Of a DNA stretch of 64,000 nucleotides, positions 9,825 to 18,821 are shown one piece after another. A program made the position numbers and the translations under genes. The stretch spans positions 171,921 to 235,920 of the forward strand of contig WUUP01000008.1 of NCBI GenBank assembly GCA_009833045.1, in the 5' to 3' direction. The DNA comes from Saprospirales bacterium GYS_P2D. GTDB taxonomy: Bacteria > Bacteroidota > Bacteroidia > Chitinophagales > Saprospiraceae. The notes under the pieces were generated by a model. That model was not told where the DNA came from. It saw only the letters and a list, made by a program, of their open reading frames with translations, and searched no databases. Each line of letters begins with the position of its first letter. The first letter of the stretch is position 1.

Positions 9825-9865
9825 TTGTTAGTTTGATAGGGTTGTTAGTTCAGCTTTACGTTACG

Positions 9866-10237
9866 TCAAAACATTCCGTTTTCATTTTCCATATACTTGG
9901 GTACGGCCTGTCCAAAATCCCAGAGTTCTACGATCTTATCTCCTTCAAATCTAAAGATGTGAATCACGGCTGCACCACGGTCTTCTTGATTTTGACGTAT
10001 CCATGAGTGAATGGCCACACTTTGATCTTGGGAAATTGTCTGCTGGATGTCAATAATTTTATCTGGTGCCTCGACTGCAGACAGTCTCATGGCATTGAGT
10101 AGGGTCTGAGCATCTCCAGCGAAGTAGGCATTGTGATGCTTAAATCGATCCATGTCGACATATCGCTCAAAAGCGATATGTACATCTTTAGTCGCTGCTA
10201 ATAGCAAAAAGTCTATAGCTATTTCTGTATAGGTCAT
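9866..10237 (-). CDS. SnoaL/NTF2-like protein
   Basis: 123 residues with the length and pattern of the nuclear-transport-factor-2-like SnoaL family: an N-terminal helix pair, a central beta sheet (QDQSVAIHSWIRQNQED), and the characteristic end IHIFRFEGDKIVELWDF. Such small cone-shaped proteins are often isomerases, hydrolases or simply ligand-binding. It lies 6 bp downstream of the PhzF-like gene, so the two are very likely one transcript. The reaction is unknown. Confidence 0.75.
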   Translation of the reverse strand: MTYTEIAIDFLLLAATKDVHIAFERYVDMDRFKHHNAYFAGDAQTLLNAMRLSAVEAPDKIIDIQQTISQDQSVAIHSWIRQNQEDRGAAVIHIFRFEGDKIVELWDFGQAVPKYMENENGMF

Positions 10238-10243
10238 CAGTGA

Positions 10244-11038
10244 TTATTGAGGTATATGAATCTCGCCTGTGAGATAGGGTACAGCTCGTCCTGATATTAG
10301 CACTCGATCATCTCGGAGGCTTACTTGTAAGGCTCCTCCTCGATCAGACAGCTGGAGAGCCGTCATGTCAGTTTTGTTAAGTCGTGGGGACCAGAGTGCT
10401 GCTAAGCTTGTATGTGCAGAACCCGTGACAGGATCCTCGACGATACCGCATTTCGGGGCAAAAAATCTACTGACAAAATCCACCTCGTCTCCAAGAGCTG
10501 TCACAATGATGCCTCGCTGGTCTATCTGGTGGAGTAGTGTGATATCTGGATCTATAGATCTGATAGTCTGCTCATCTGGATAGACTAATATCAGATCATC
10601 CCTCCCGATATAGGCCGATGTGGGAGACTGACCGATAGCATCGCTGTAGATATCCAGTATGGCCGTTTCACTGAGCTTATCTACTGGAAAGTCTAAAGTC
10701 AAAAGATCCTCTTCCTTATTCACGCTAAGTGGTCCACTGAGACTATCAAAGTGGATTCTATCTCCCTCATAGCTATCATAGTGATAGATCACATAGGCAG
10801 TAGCCAATGTAGCATGACCACACAGCCGCACCTCTGTCTCAGGAGTGAACCAGCGGATATGGTAGCTGCCATCTTCATTTTGACGATAGTAGGCCGTCTC
10901 CGAGAGGTTATTCTCCATGGCTATGGACTGTAGGAGCGTATCTGATGGCCATGATCCTACGATCGGACATACCGCAGCCGGATTCCCTTTAAAGACGGCT
11001 TCGGCAAAAGCATCTACCTGATAGATCTTCAGTTTCAT
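10244..11038 (-). CDS. PhzF-family isomerase
   Basis: 264 residues of the PhzF/diaminopimelate-epimerase-like fold. The N-terminus MKLKIYQVDAFAEAVFKGNP is diagnostic, Glu47 in NNLSETAY aligns with the catalytic Glu of PhzF, and the second half has CGIVEDPVTGSAHTSLA, the conserved DPVTGSAH block. Isolated PhzF genes outside phenazine operons are common and of unknown substrate; none of the other phenazine genes is nearby. Probably cotranscribed with the downstream SnoaL-like gene. Confidence 0.85.
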   Translation of the reverse strand: MKLKIYQVDAFAEAVFKGNPAAVCPIVGSWPSDTLLQSIAMENNLSETAYYRQNEDGSYHIRWFTPETEVRLCGHATLATAYVIYHYDSYEGDRIHFDSLSGPLSVNKEEDLLTLDFPVDKLSETAILDIYSDAIGQSPTSAYIGRDDLILVYPDEQTIRSIDPDITLLHQIDQRGIIVTALGDEVDFVSRFFAPKCGIVEDPVTGSAHTSLAALWSPRLNKTDMTALQLSDRGGALQVSLRDDRVLISGRAVPYLTGEIHIPQ

Positions 11039-11235
11039 GTGTGTTTTTTAGTGTAGATCTTTGCAGTATCACAATATGCATAAGAATGCTTATTTCATCA
11101 AACTTTCAAATAGGCTAAATCGTATATGTTAAATTTAATATGGAGTTGATCTGCTTAACAAGAAGTTCATATAGCTGAAATATGGGCCTAATATTGGAGC
11201 ACTACATTAGTAGGACTAATAAGTAAGACACTATT

Positions 11236-11769
11236 ATGCCTCATCAAAATGCTCCGATCTCCACTGCTCCTTCGCACTTGGATATAGTGCCGTCTCATAA
11301 GAAGGTCATCCTCTCCTATCAATGTGCTAAGCCCTATGCCCAATATATGGCCAGCAATGTTCTCCCAAAATTAGAGAATACTGTCATGATAGTATTAGGA
11401 GAAGTAGCGCCCTCTACGATGTGGTCTTTATTTGACTGGATGAAGGGAGGCCAATATATTGGTGATCAGAGTTATGATCGATATGTCCGACATAGTCGTC
11501 ATGTGAGGCAGAGGGATCTCGCTCAGTGGATCGATCGAGCAGATATAGTCTGCCTGACCAATAGTCAGAATCGGTTGACATACGCCCCACTGGCGCATGC
11601 TATAGCTGAGGCTGATGATACTCAGGTAGTATATGCAGATGATATGGGGGAGACTATACGTGACCAGGTCAAGGCCTGGGCTCAATTACTGGGCGTGAGA
11701 TATCAGATGGATCAGTCAGAGACTATCACTACTAAAACTGTGAGACCATCACTTATCATGGGGGCATGA
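11236..11769 (+). CDS. Hypothetical protein paired with a glycosyltransferase
   Basis: 177 residues, no signal peptide or membrane helix. Contains alternating hydrophobic strands and helices (KKVILSYQCAKPYAQYMA, VMIVLGEVAPSTMW, ADIVCLTNSQNRLTYAPLA), suggesting a Rossmann-like alpha/beta protein, but I do not recognise the family. Its TGA overlaps the ATG of the next gene by four bases (ATGA), so translation is probably coupled and it is likely to work with the glycosyltransferase. Confidence 0.6.
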   Translation: MPHQNAPISTAPSHLDIVPSHKKVILSYQCAKPYAQYMASNVLPKLENTVMIVLGEVAPSTMWSLFDWMKGGQYIGDQSYDRYVRHSRHVRQRDLAQWIDRADIVCLTNSQNRLTYAPLAHAIAEADDTQVVYADDMGETIRDQVKAWAQLLGVRYQMDQSETITTKTVRPSLIMGA

Positions 11770-12944
11770 AGCGGCGAGTAGTGTTCATCGTGCAGGGAGA
11801 GGGCCGAGGTCACCTGACACAGGCTATAGCCATGGCGGAGCTACTCAGAGAGTCATCTTATGAGGTGGTGGCCTGCATGATAGGACGTGCACATGATATG
11901 GATATCCCCGCAGTGATCGATGGAGAGATAGACTGTCCGCTGATCCCATTTAGGAGTCCTAATCTAATCTACTCTAAGCGTACGGGAGCACTCAATATCA
12001 AAAGAACAGTGACCAATGCCATCATGCATTTTGGTCGTTACTTCAATAATATCAATCGCATCCAAGATATCGTAATAGCCTATCGGGCAGACGTCATCAT
12101 CAATTTTTACGATGTCTTGGGTGGATTGTATAATCTTTTCATTAATCAAAATCGAATCCCCTTTGTCGCTGTGGCGCATCAGTATTACATGATGCATCGA
12201 GATTTTGTACATCCATCTGGTCAACCGATATCTCGATGGCTCCTACAGCTTAATAGTCGTATCACTTCCGCCAAAGCAATACGCCGATTGGGTTTGTCTT
12301 TTTCTCCAGAGTCCAGTGATGGGAGACGACGGATCACGGTGGTCCCTCCTCTCCTTCGGAGATCTGCGATCGCTTCAGACCAGCCCTCGGTAGATGAGGG
12401 ATTCATATTAGCCTACTGTACGCAGGAGAGTATGGAGCGAGAGCTCGTCCGACTGGGGCAGGAGCTCCAGAGGCCTATACATTGCTATTCTAATCGTATA
12501 GCGACCAGAGAGCAGGAGTATGTTGCCGATGGGATTCATTTTCATCAGGTGAATGGCCAGCGATTTTTAGATCATATGAGGCGCTGTAGTATGATCGTCT
12601 CCACGGCAGGGTTTGAGTCAGTATGCGAAGCTTTTTATCGAGGTAAGCCGGCACTCCTGATGCCACTGCCTAATCACTATGAGCAGCTTTGCAATGCTAT
12701 CGATGCTGAGCGAGTAGGGGCAGGGCAGCGGCTGGCGATATATGGTAGCACGATGCAGGATGTCCAGTATGATGAATCCAGTGTGGCATTCAAGTCATGG
12801 ATAGCTGAGGCTCGTGAGCACTTTTTAATAGCTCTCGATAGTGCCATCGACCGACCACCAAAACGAGTCATCTATCGCTCTACAGATGTACTCTTGAAAT
12901 ATTCGGTTTGGCCGCTCAGGAGAGGTTTAGACTTGATTTACTGA
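11766..12944 (+). CDS. GT-B glycosyltransferase (MJ1255/MurG-like type)
   Basis: 392 residues. The start RVVFIVQGEGRGHLTQA contains the G-x-GHxxQA loop of MurG-like and MJ1255-type glycosyltransferases, and the C-terminal part has MIVSTAGFESVCEAFYRGKP followed by PNHYEQLCNA, the donor nucleotide-binding region of that group. It probably glycosylates a lipid or surface sugar. Its stop codon directly abuts the convergent stop of the next gene, with no intergenic bases. Specific substrates are unknown. Confidence 0.75.
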   Translation: MKRRVVFIVQGEGRGHLTQAIAMAELLRESSYEVVACMIGRAHDMDIPAVIDGEIDCPLIPFRSPNLIYSKRTGALNIKRTVTNAIMHFGRYFNNINRIQDIVIAYRADVIINFYDVLGGLYNLFINQNRIPFVAVAHQYYMMHRDFVHPSGQPISRWLLQLNSRITSAKAIRRLGLSFSPESSDGRRRITVVPPLLRRSAIASDQPSVDEGFILAYCTQESMERELVRLGQELQRPIHCYSNRIATREQEYVADGIHFHQVNGQRFLDHMRRCSMIVSTAGFESVCEAFYRGKPALLMPLPNHYEQLCNAIDAERVGAGQRLAIYGSTMQDVQYDESSVAFKSWIAEAREHFLIALDSAIDRPPKRVIYRSTDVLLKYSVWPLRRGLDLIY

Positions 12945-13703
12945 TTATTGTTCTTTCGGTAGTTTTCTGATGTTCAGCACATTCACCATGCAGCTGCGCA
13001 TGTCACCTGCAGTGAGTACGAAGTTTTGTGCTACGGTCTCTCCATCAGCATATTGAGCCGCTTTCCATTTAGGCATATTGCAGACGGCCTCGATCAGGAT
13101 GGCGTCTGTAGCTTCGTCGTCTGTAGTGTTTTGAACCTTTACGTCAGTGATATGGCCCGATTCATCTACAGTGAAAGCCATCGCCGAAAGTCCATGCTCC
13201 CTGAATATATCAGTTGGTATATCCATCACACCTTGCTCTGATAGATAGGCTTTGAGTTCTTCTGGGGTGCCAGGATATTGAGCATCTATCATGGGATCGA
13301 TAGTGATGTCATATTCCATGAGTTGAGCGGTATTATTCTTCAGATTATTCTCTGGTATATAGCTGATTTTGATATTGATATCAGAGGCATTGTCGGCGGC
13401 CAGTATCGCATCGAGTTGAGCTTGATTTAGCAGCTCACTATTTCCATGTAGGAGTTTATCTTGACCATTGATCTGGACAGTGACGGTTACATCGAGGACC
13501 TCTCTGATCCATTCTGATTTGTGCTGCGGATGGAGATCGCTGATAGTTTTGACTGTAGTCAATGCGCCTTGATTGATAGTCATTTTGGGATTGACCCGGT
13601 GGAGCTCATAGGAGACAAAATCATTGGTCACCTTAGAGCTCAGTAGGTCCACATCAGCCTGAGCATAGAGAAAGAAGAAATAGACAAGAGCGAGATATTT
13701 CAT
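12945..13703 (-). CDS. Exported protein with TonB C-terminal-like domain
   Basis: 252 residues. The first 16 residues are a short hydrophobic signal (YLALVYFFFLYAQA). The last 75 residues read AFTVDESGHITDVKVQNT and later AVCNMPKWKAAQYADGE, the pattern of the TonB C-terminal domain used in energy transducers. The Pro-rich spacer and the N-terminal ExbB/D-contacting helix of true TonB are missing, so this is probably a periplasmic protein that borrows the fold rather than an energy transducer. Middle segment unrecognised. Confidence 0.65.
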   Translation of the reverse strand: MKYLALVYFFFLYAQADVDLLSSKVTNDFVSYELHRVNPKMTINQGALTTVKTISDLHPQHKSEWIREVLDVTVTVQINGQDKLLHGNSELLNQAQLDAILAADNASDINIKISYIPENNLKNNTAQLMEYDITIDPMIDAQYPGTPEELKAYLSEQGVMDIPTDIFREHGLSAMAFTVDESGHITDVKVQNTTDDEATDAILIEAVCNMPKWKAAQYADGETVAQNFVLTAGDMRSCMVNVLNIRKLPKEQ

Positions 13704-13862
13704 GATAGTGATTTCAATAGGTAGTAAGATATGGATTTTAAACTATTTTGAAGCTCCATTTCTTATAAAACGTATTTGTATTTACAGCTCATTAACGATT
13801 TTCTATCCCTTAGAGGCATTATCAGAGTATACTCACTGAGGTAAAGTGATCGTTTCTCCTGT

Positions 13863-14750
13863 ATGAATTCACATCGAGCATTTTTATTATTCCTGATTCT
13901 TTCATTCTTCACACTGATCTTGTCATGCACTGATGATGAGATGATGGATGATCCAGGGCTGGATCCTATGGTAGCGTATATAGAGACGGAGATTGCTTAT
14001 GGCAATGATCCTCTACAGACCTATGATCTATACCTCCCCGCTGGTCGCTCTGAGAGCGATACCGATGTCATCGTACTAATACATGGGGGTGGCTGGACAG
14101 GAGGTGACAAGGTGGATGTGGCGGGCATCGTAGATTTACTCCAAGAGACCATGCCTGACCATGCCGTCATCAATATGAACTATCGACTGGATATCGATCC
14201 TACGGACTTATTTGGAGATCATCTGGCTGATGTCGAGAGTGTAGTGCGTCAGGTCGCTGATCAAAATGAGGACTGGCAGGTCAGTGAGGAGATGATCATG
14301 GCTGGTGTCAGTGCCGGTGGTCATATGACTCTACAGTACGCCTATGATAATAATGTGAATGACTACGTCAAGGTGGCCTGCAACATAGTAGGACCGACTT
14401 ACTTTTTAGATCCAGCCTATACGATGACTACTGTACCGACTCATGCTGCGACTTTAGTGGCCATAGTTGCTTTCACACAGGTAGCCCTGTCTAATGCAGA
14501 ATACTACGATGCGGTGAGTCCACTCAAGGTAGCGACAGCTAATGCTGTGCCGACTATACAGTTTCACGGAGATATGGATCCACTCATCCCTGTATCTCAG
14601 GGCCAGCTGTTAGCCGATCGCCTCAATGAGCTAAATGTACCCAACGAACTCATCATCTACGAAGGTGAGGGGCATGGTTGGTCCGATCTCGCTAATTGGA
14701 CAGTTACTGCCGTAAAGTTTAAAGCCTTCGTAGAAGCGAATATGGATTGA
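13863..14750 (+). CDS. Alpha/beta-hydrolase esterase lipoprotein
   Basis: 295 residues with a lipobox (LTLILSCTDDEM, Cys22), so a membrane-anchored exported enzyme. The oxyanion-hole block VIVLIHGGGWTGGDK, the nucleophile elbow MAGVSAGGH, the acid in HGDMDPLIPV and the terminal His in EGEGHGWSD form a full catalytic triad of the hormone-sensitive-lipase/carboxylesterase type. The probable role is ester hydrolysis on the cell surface or in the periplasm. Followed on the same strand by a T/G-rich tract and a heptad array. Confidence 0.83.
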   Translation: MNSHRAFLLFLILSFFTLILSCTDDEMMDDPGLDPMVAYIETEIAYGNDPLQTYDLYLPAGRSESDTDVIVLIHGGGWTGGDKVDVAGIVDLLQETMPDHAVINMNYRLDIDPTDLFGDHLADVESVVRQVADQNEDWQVSEEMIMAGVSAGGHMTLQYAYDNNVNDYVKVACNIVGPTYFLDPAYTMTTVPTHAATLVAIVAFTQVALSNAEYYDAVSPLKVATANAVPTIQFHGDMDPLIPVSQGQLLADRLNELNVPNELIIYEGEGHGWSDLANWTVTAVKFKAFVEANMD

Positions 14751-14875
14751 TTTGAGTGTTCTGGTTTGGTGAGTTTTCTTGTTTAATTGGTTGATTTAAG
14801 TGTTCTGGTTTGATATGTGTTTTTGTTTAATTGGTTGAATTGTTTTGATAGTTCAGTTGTAGATTTTTGTTTTGC
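14751..14875 (+). repeat. T/G-rich imperfect repeat tract
   Basis: Immediately after the esterase stop the plus strand becomes T/G-rich with recurring pieces GTTCTGGTTTG, TTTAATTGGTTGA, TATGTGTTTTTG and GTTTTGATAGTTC. The same words fill 57110-57600. It has no coding sense and runs straight into a 7-bp tandem array. Confidence 0.7.
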
Positions 14876-14880
14876 TAACT

Positions 14881-14998
14881 GACTACTGACTACTGACTAC
14901 TGACTACTGACTACTGACTACTGACTACTGACTACTGACTACTGACTACTGACTACTGACTACTGACTACTGACTACTGACTACTGACTACTGACTAC
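14881..14998. repeat. Tandem heptad array (GACTACT)16.9
   Basis: Sixteen perfect 7-bp units GACTACT plus six bases. The last CTA of the array (14995-14997) is, on the minus strand, the TAG stop codon of the DUF4252 gene. Downstream on that coding strand the unit reads TAGTCAG, so TAG occurs in all three frames every 21 bp. There are no spacers, so this is not a CRISPR. Confidence 0.95.
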
Positions 14999-15474
14999 CT
15001 CCCCTGATTCGCCTTCACGAGATGTGGTCCTATTTCTTTAGTAAATCTCTCTTTCGACATTTTACCGATGAGAGCGACTATGACAGACTCTTGATCGGCA
15101 CCGAGAGACAGTACGATTTCATGGATATTGTCATCATCCTCTCGAGTATATAGATCGATATTAGTTTCGTCATCACGGAGATAGAGGTAGCTCAGGTATC
15201 CATGAGTCTCCGCATGAGACCGAAAGTCTTGATATATCTGATCATCTTGTTCTTCATTGTAGAGGACTTTGATACGTCTCATACCTTCTGACATAGATTT
15301 GACGACTTTTCGATCTTCTTTATCAATGAATGGCATGGCGGCCCACTTTGGGAAGCTCAGAGCGAAGTCTACATCTTGAGAATGTGCATTATAAAAGCTC
15401 TGATAATTGCCTCGCTGAGAGCTACAGGACGATAGTAGCAGGATCACTGTGATAGCGTATAGGATAGATTTCAT
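14995..15474 (-). CDS. DUF4252-type lipoprotein
   Basis: 159 residues with lipobox VILLLSSCSSQ (Cys17). The body has the pattern of the DUF4252 family of Bacteroidota lipoproteins, including VKSMSEGMRRIKVLYN and a strand pair around YLYLRDDETNIDLYTRED, and ends in a helix carrying KERFTKEIG. Function of the family is unknown. Its TAG stop is supplied by the final unit of a 7-bp tandem array. Confidence 0.75.
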   Translation of the reverse strand: MKSILYAITVILLLSSCSSQRGNYQSFYNAHSQDVDFALSFPKWAAMPFIDKEDRKVVKSMSEGMRRIKVLYNEEQDDQIYQDFRSHAETHGYLSYLYLRDDETNIDLYTREDDDNIHEIVLSLGADQESVIVALIGKMSKERFTKEIGPHLVKANQGR

Positions 15475-15592
15475 TTCGGCAGATTGTAAGAGATAGACGG
15501 AGCTATTTTTTGTTTTGTTACAGTTAAAAATAGGAGAATAATCAGGAGCGAGCTATTTTACCTTCATCTGTTCACTAATAAATCCTTTCGTA

Positions 15593-16840
15593 TTGAGCCT
15601 ACCATTTACTAATGATGCAATAGTCTTGGGGATATTGATGGCTGTATTAGCCTTTGTTTTCCATACCTCTCGATTAGACAGCTTTTCTCGGTTTTACAAG
15701 TTTGTACCGACCTTGGTGCTGTGTTATTTTATCCCAGCATTGCTCAATTGGCCTTTGGGTATCATCGATGTAGAAAGCTCGAATTTATACTTCGTAGCCT
15801 CTCGATACCTCTTGCCTGCATGTCTTATTTTATTGTGTCTGAGCATTGATTTTCAGGGTATATTAAACTTGGGATCCAAGGCGCTGATTGCATTTTTTGC
15901 AGCTACTCTGGGCATTATATTAGGTGGGCCTATAGCGGTCATGTTTGTCTCTTGGGTTTTGCCTGATGCGATATCTGTCAATGCCGATCAGCTCTGGCGA
16001 GGACTGAGTACTATCGCAGGTAGCTGGATAGGAGGAGGTGCTAATCAGACAGCCATGAAAGAAATCTTTGAGGTTAGTGATGATCTATTTGGTAGTATGC
16101 TGGTCGTCGATATCGTCATGGCTAATGTTTGGCTGGCTTTCTTATTTTATGGAGCGGAGAATACCAAGAAGATAGATAAATGGCTGGGGGCTGATGTCAC
16201 TGCGATAGAAGAACTCAAGCAAAAAGTAGCTGACTATAAAGCAAAAGTGAACCGCATCCCAACTACTACGGATCTATTCATTTTGATGGCGGTTGCATTT
16301 GGCGGAGTGGCTATATCGCATCTCTTTGCTGATATCGTGACTCCCTGGATGAATCAGTATGAGGAGACACTGACAGACCTGCGGCTCAACTCTCTTATGT
16401 CTGGCTTCTTTTGGCTGATCGTGGTAGCTACTACCATAGGTTTAGCGCTGTCATTTACTAAGGCTCGCTCGCTCGAGGGAGTAGGAGCCTCCAGTTGGGG
16501 TAGCATCTTCATCTATGTATTAGTAGCCACGATAGGTATGAAGATGGATCTGAAAGAAGTCTTTAATAATCTGGACTTATTCGCTATAGGTGTCGTCTGG
16601 ATGATCATACATGTCCTCATACTGCTCATAGTAGCTAAACTAATTAAGGCACCATTCTTCTTCGTCGCAGTCGGGAGTCAGGCTAATGTGGGAGGAGCTG
16701 CCTCTGCGCCTATCGTAGCTTCTGCATTTAGTCCAGCATTAGCTCCTGTCGGTGCTCTCATGGCAGTATTGGGATATGCTGTCGGTACCTATGGGGCGAT
16801 CATCTGTGCCTATCTCATGCAGTGGGTCAGTGGAGGATAG
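15593..16840 (+). CDS. DUF819-family membrane protein
   Basis: 415 residues, TTG start, ten or so hydrophobic segments arranged in two halves, as in the DUF819 (YjcL-like) family. Diagnostic blocks are GSWIGGGANQTAMKEIFEV in the first half and VGSQANVGGAASAPIVASAF in the second, the inverted-repeat Gly-rich crossover loops of a transporter of the sodium-symporter fold type. The ligand is unknown. Stands alone between oppositely oriented and unrelated genes. Confidence 0.82.
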   Translation: MSLPFTNDAIVLGILMAVLAFVFHTSRLDSFSRFYKFVPTLVLCYFIPALLNWPLGIIDVESSNLYFVASRYLLPACLILLCLSIDFQGILNLGSKALIAFFAATLGIILGGPIAVMFVSWVLPDAISVNADQLWRGLSTIAGSWIGGGANQTAMKEIFEVSDDLFGSMLVVDIVMANVWLAFLFYGAENTKKIDKWLGADVTAIEELKQKVADYKAKVNRIPTTTDLFILMAVAFGGVAISHLFADIVTPWMNQYEETLTDLRLNSLMSGFFWLIVVATTIGLALSFTKARSLEGVGASSWGSIFIYVLVATIGMKMDLKEVFNNLDLFAIGVVWMIIHVLILLIVAKLIKAPFFFVAVGSQANVGGAASAPIVASAFSPALAPVGALMAVLGYAVGTYGAIICAYLMQWVSGG

Positions 16841-16924
16841 GATTTTTAAATTTTTACAAATTGACTTAATTATCTTAGGAGCTAAAATCACGATATAATA
16901 ATTTTTGAAAAAACAAAATTGTCC

Positions 16925-17734
16925 ATGAAAAGCTATCTCTCTCTACTCATCATTGGCATCAGTCTGATCCTCTCCTCCTGCAGCTCTACTAATCAAATGA
17001 AGTGGGGTAAATGGCAGACTCTTTTCAACGGTAAAGATTTCACAGGATGGGATATTAAGACAAATAAGCATCCGCTCAATGATAACTATGGCAACATCTG
17101 GAGAGTAGAAGATGGTATCATCAAGGTCGATTATTCGGAGATGGATACTTTTCAGAATGAATTTAGCCATCTCTACTATGAAAAGCCCTACTCGCACTAT
17201 CATCTGAAGCTACAGTATCGCATCGTCGGTGAGGCACTACCTGGTACTCCGTCCTATGCTGTGGCGAATAGTGGTGTGATGCTTCATAGCCAGTCTGCAG
17301 CTGATCAGCAGCTCAATCAGGGATTCCCCGCTTCTATCGAGATGCAGTTTCTTGGAGCGGTAGATGGCGAAAATAGAACTATCGGAAATCTCGCTTCTCC
17401 GGGTACGCACGTGACCTACATGGGTGCTCAGTATGAAGCGCACATGCTGTACTCTGATACACCTGCGCCACCAGTAGGTGAGCAGTGGGTCGATGCAGAG
17501 GCGATCGTGCTGGGCGACTCGATCGTCCATCATATCATCAATGGAGATACCGTCTTGAGCTATACTAATCCGATCATCGGAGGCTGGGAACAGCCAGATC
17601 AGACATTTTGGGTAGAGGATAAGACTTGGGTCAATGCTAATGCATATAAGCCACTCCAAAGTGGATACATAGCGCTCCAAGCAGAAGGACATCCTATACA
17701 CTTCAGAAATATCAAGATCCGAGAGCTGAAGTAG
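16925..17734 (+). CDS. DUF1080 (3-keto-disaccharide hydrolase-like) lipoprotein
   Basis: 269 residues from the ATG at 16925 (a TTG two codons upstream at 16919 is less likely). Lipobox LILSSCSST. Then the DUF1080 jellyroll: WQTLFNGKDFTGWDIK, SHYHLKLQYRI, ANSGVMLHSQS, FPASIEMQFLG and a final GYIALQAEGHPIHFRNIKI, all strongly typical. The family acts on glycosides such as 3-keto sugars or related carbohydrate substrates in the periplasm. Length fits the single-domain form. Confidence 0.87.
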   Translation: MKSYLSLLIIGISLILSSCSSTNQMKWGKWQTLFNGKDFTGWDIKTNKHPLNDNYGNIWRVEDGIIKVDYSEMDTFQNEFSHLYYEKPYSHYHLKLQYRIVGEALPGTPSYAVANSGVMLHSQSAADQQLNQGFPASIEMQFLGAVDGENRTIGNLASPGTHVTYMGAQYEAHMLYSDTPAPPVGEQWVDAEAIVLGDSIVHHIINGDTVLSYTNPIIGGWEQPDQTFWVEDKTWVNANAYKPLQSGYIALQAEGHPIHFRNIKIRELK

Positions 17735-17791
17735 GTCAATAAACGTAGCTTTGAGCCATATCTCTCATATTATCGTAAAACTCAATTTTAT

Positions 17792-18748
17792 ATGAAGACA
17801 AGGATATGGATCAGTATAGCGCTACTACTGAGCTGTGCTGCTATGCTCTCTGCTCAGTCGGCGAATGACTCAATGATCGCCTATGTCTCCTACTGGGAGG
17901 TCGGTGATACGCTACACTTTGAGGTGACTAAAGTCAAAAAACAATGGCGAAATGGCGAGCTCCAAGAGCAAGACTCGTCTTCTTACTTAGCGACATTTAG
18001 CGTGATAGATTCTACTGCTGATAGCTATACGATCAGCTGGGACTATGGAAAGTCGCTCACTGAGGAGCTGGGTGTACATCAGGACCTGATCCGTATGGCT
18101 GGCCTGGAACCCATATCGCAGATCATATATACGACCTCCGAGCTGGGCGAATTTCAAGGAATCGAAAACTGGGAAGAAATATCTCAATGGACGACTATGA
18201 TGCTCGATCAGCTGATGGAGTCACAGGCGGCTCAGGATAGTATTGATCTGGAGGCATTCGGACAGTACATGCAGCCTTTCATAGATATCTTTTCGACTCG
18301 GGAGGGTGTGGAGTCACTATTGGCGGCGGAGCTTCAGTTCTTTCATTTCCCTTTTGGCTATGAGTTTAATGTATACGACACGCTGAGCTATCAGGATGAG
18401 CTACCCAATATGCTCGGTGGAGCACCATTCACTGGTGAGGCCCAGATTTATTTTGATGATGTGCAGATGGATCAGGACTATAGTGTGATGATCAAGACCC
18501 TATCTCTGGAGCCCGAGCAGATGATCAGATTCATGAAGGATCTTTTCAGCTCCATGGGGATGTCTGATGCTGAGATGGAGCTACAGATGAGTCAAGCCAG
18601 ATTGGACATCAGTGACTACAATATATTTGAATATCTCTACTATCCGGGCATCCCGATCAATGTGATAGCCACTCGATCTTCCTACTTTGAGATGGCTGGT
18701 GAGGATATGCAAAAGATTGATCAGACCTTCATCAGGTGGATTGATTAA
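17792..18748 (+). CDS. Secreted hypothetical protein
   Basis: 318 residues with a clear signal peptide (about 1-21, ending SAQS). The body is acidic, rich in Asp, Glu, Gln and aromatic residues, with Met-rich amphipathic helices near 215-270 (MIRFMKDLFSSMGM). No motif that I recognise. It is 57 bp downstream of the DUF1080 gene in the same direction, so the two may be cotranscribed. Confidence 0.65.
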   Translation: MKTRIWISIALLLSCAAMLSAQSANDSMIAYVSYWEVGDTLHFEVTKVKKQWRNGELQEQDSSSYLATFSVIDSTADSYTISWDYGKSLTEELGVHQDLIRMAGLEPISQIIYTTSELGEFQGIENWEEISQWTTMMLDQLMESQAAQDSIDLEAFGQYMQPFIDIFSTREGVESLLAAELQFFHFPFGYEFNVYDTLSYQDELPNMLGGAPFTGEAQIYFDDVQMDQDYSVMIKTLSLEPEQMIRFMKDLFSSMGMSDAEMELQMSQARLDISDYNIFEYLYYPGIPINVIATRSSYFEMAGEDMQKIDQTFIRWID

Positions 18749-18821
18749 ATTAGCACATCGTTTCTTCGAACATACAATGTGATAAAGTCGTTTTTAAAAT
18801 CATCAATAATAGGATAAAACT

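Noticed and set aside
10244..11038. Phenazine biosynthesis
   Set aside because: A lone PhzF homologue is not evidence of the pathway; phzA-E and phzG are absent.
14881..14998. Possible CRISPR array
   Set aside because: The period is 7 bp with identical units and no spacers; no cas genes nearby.
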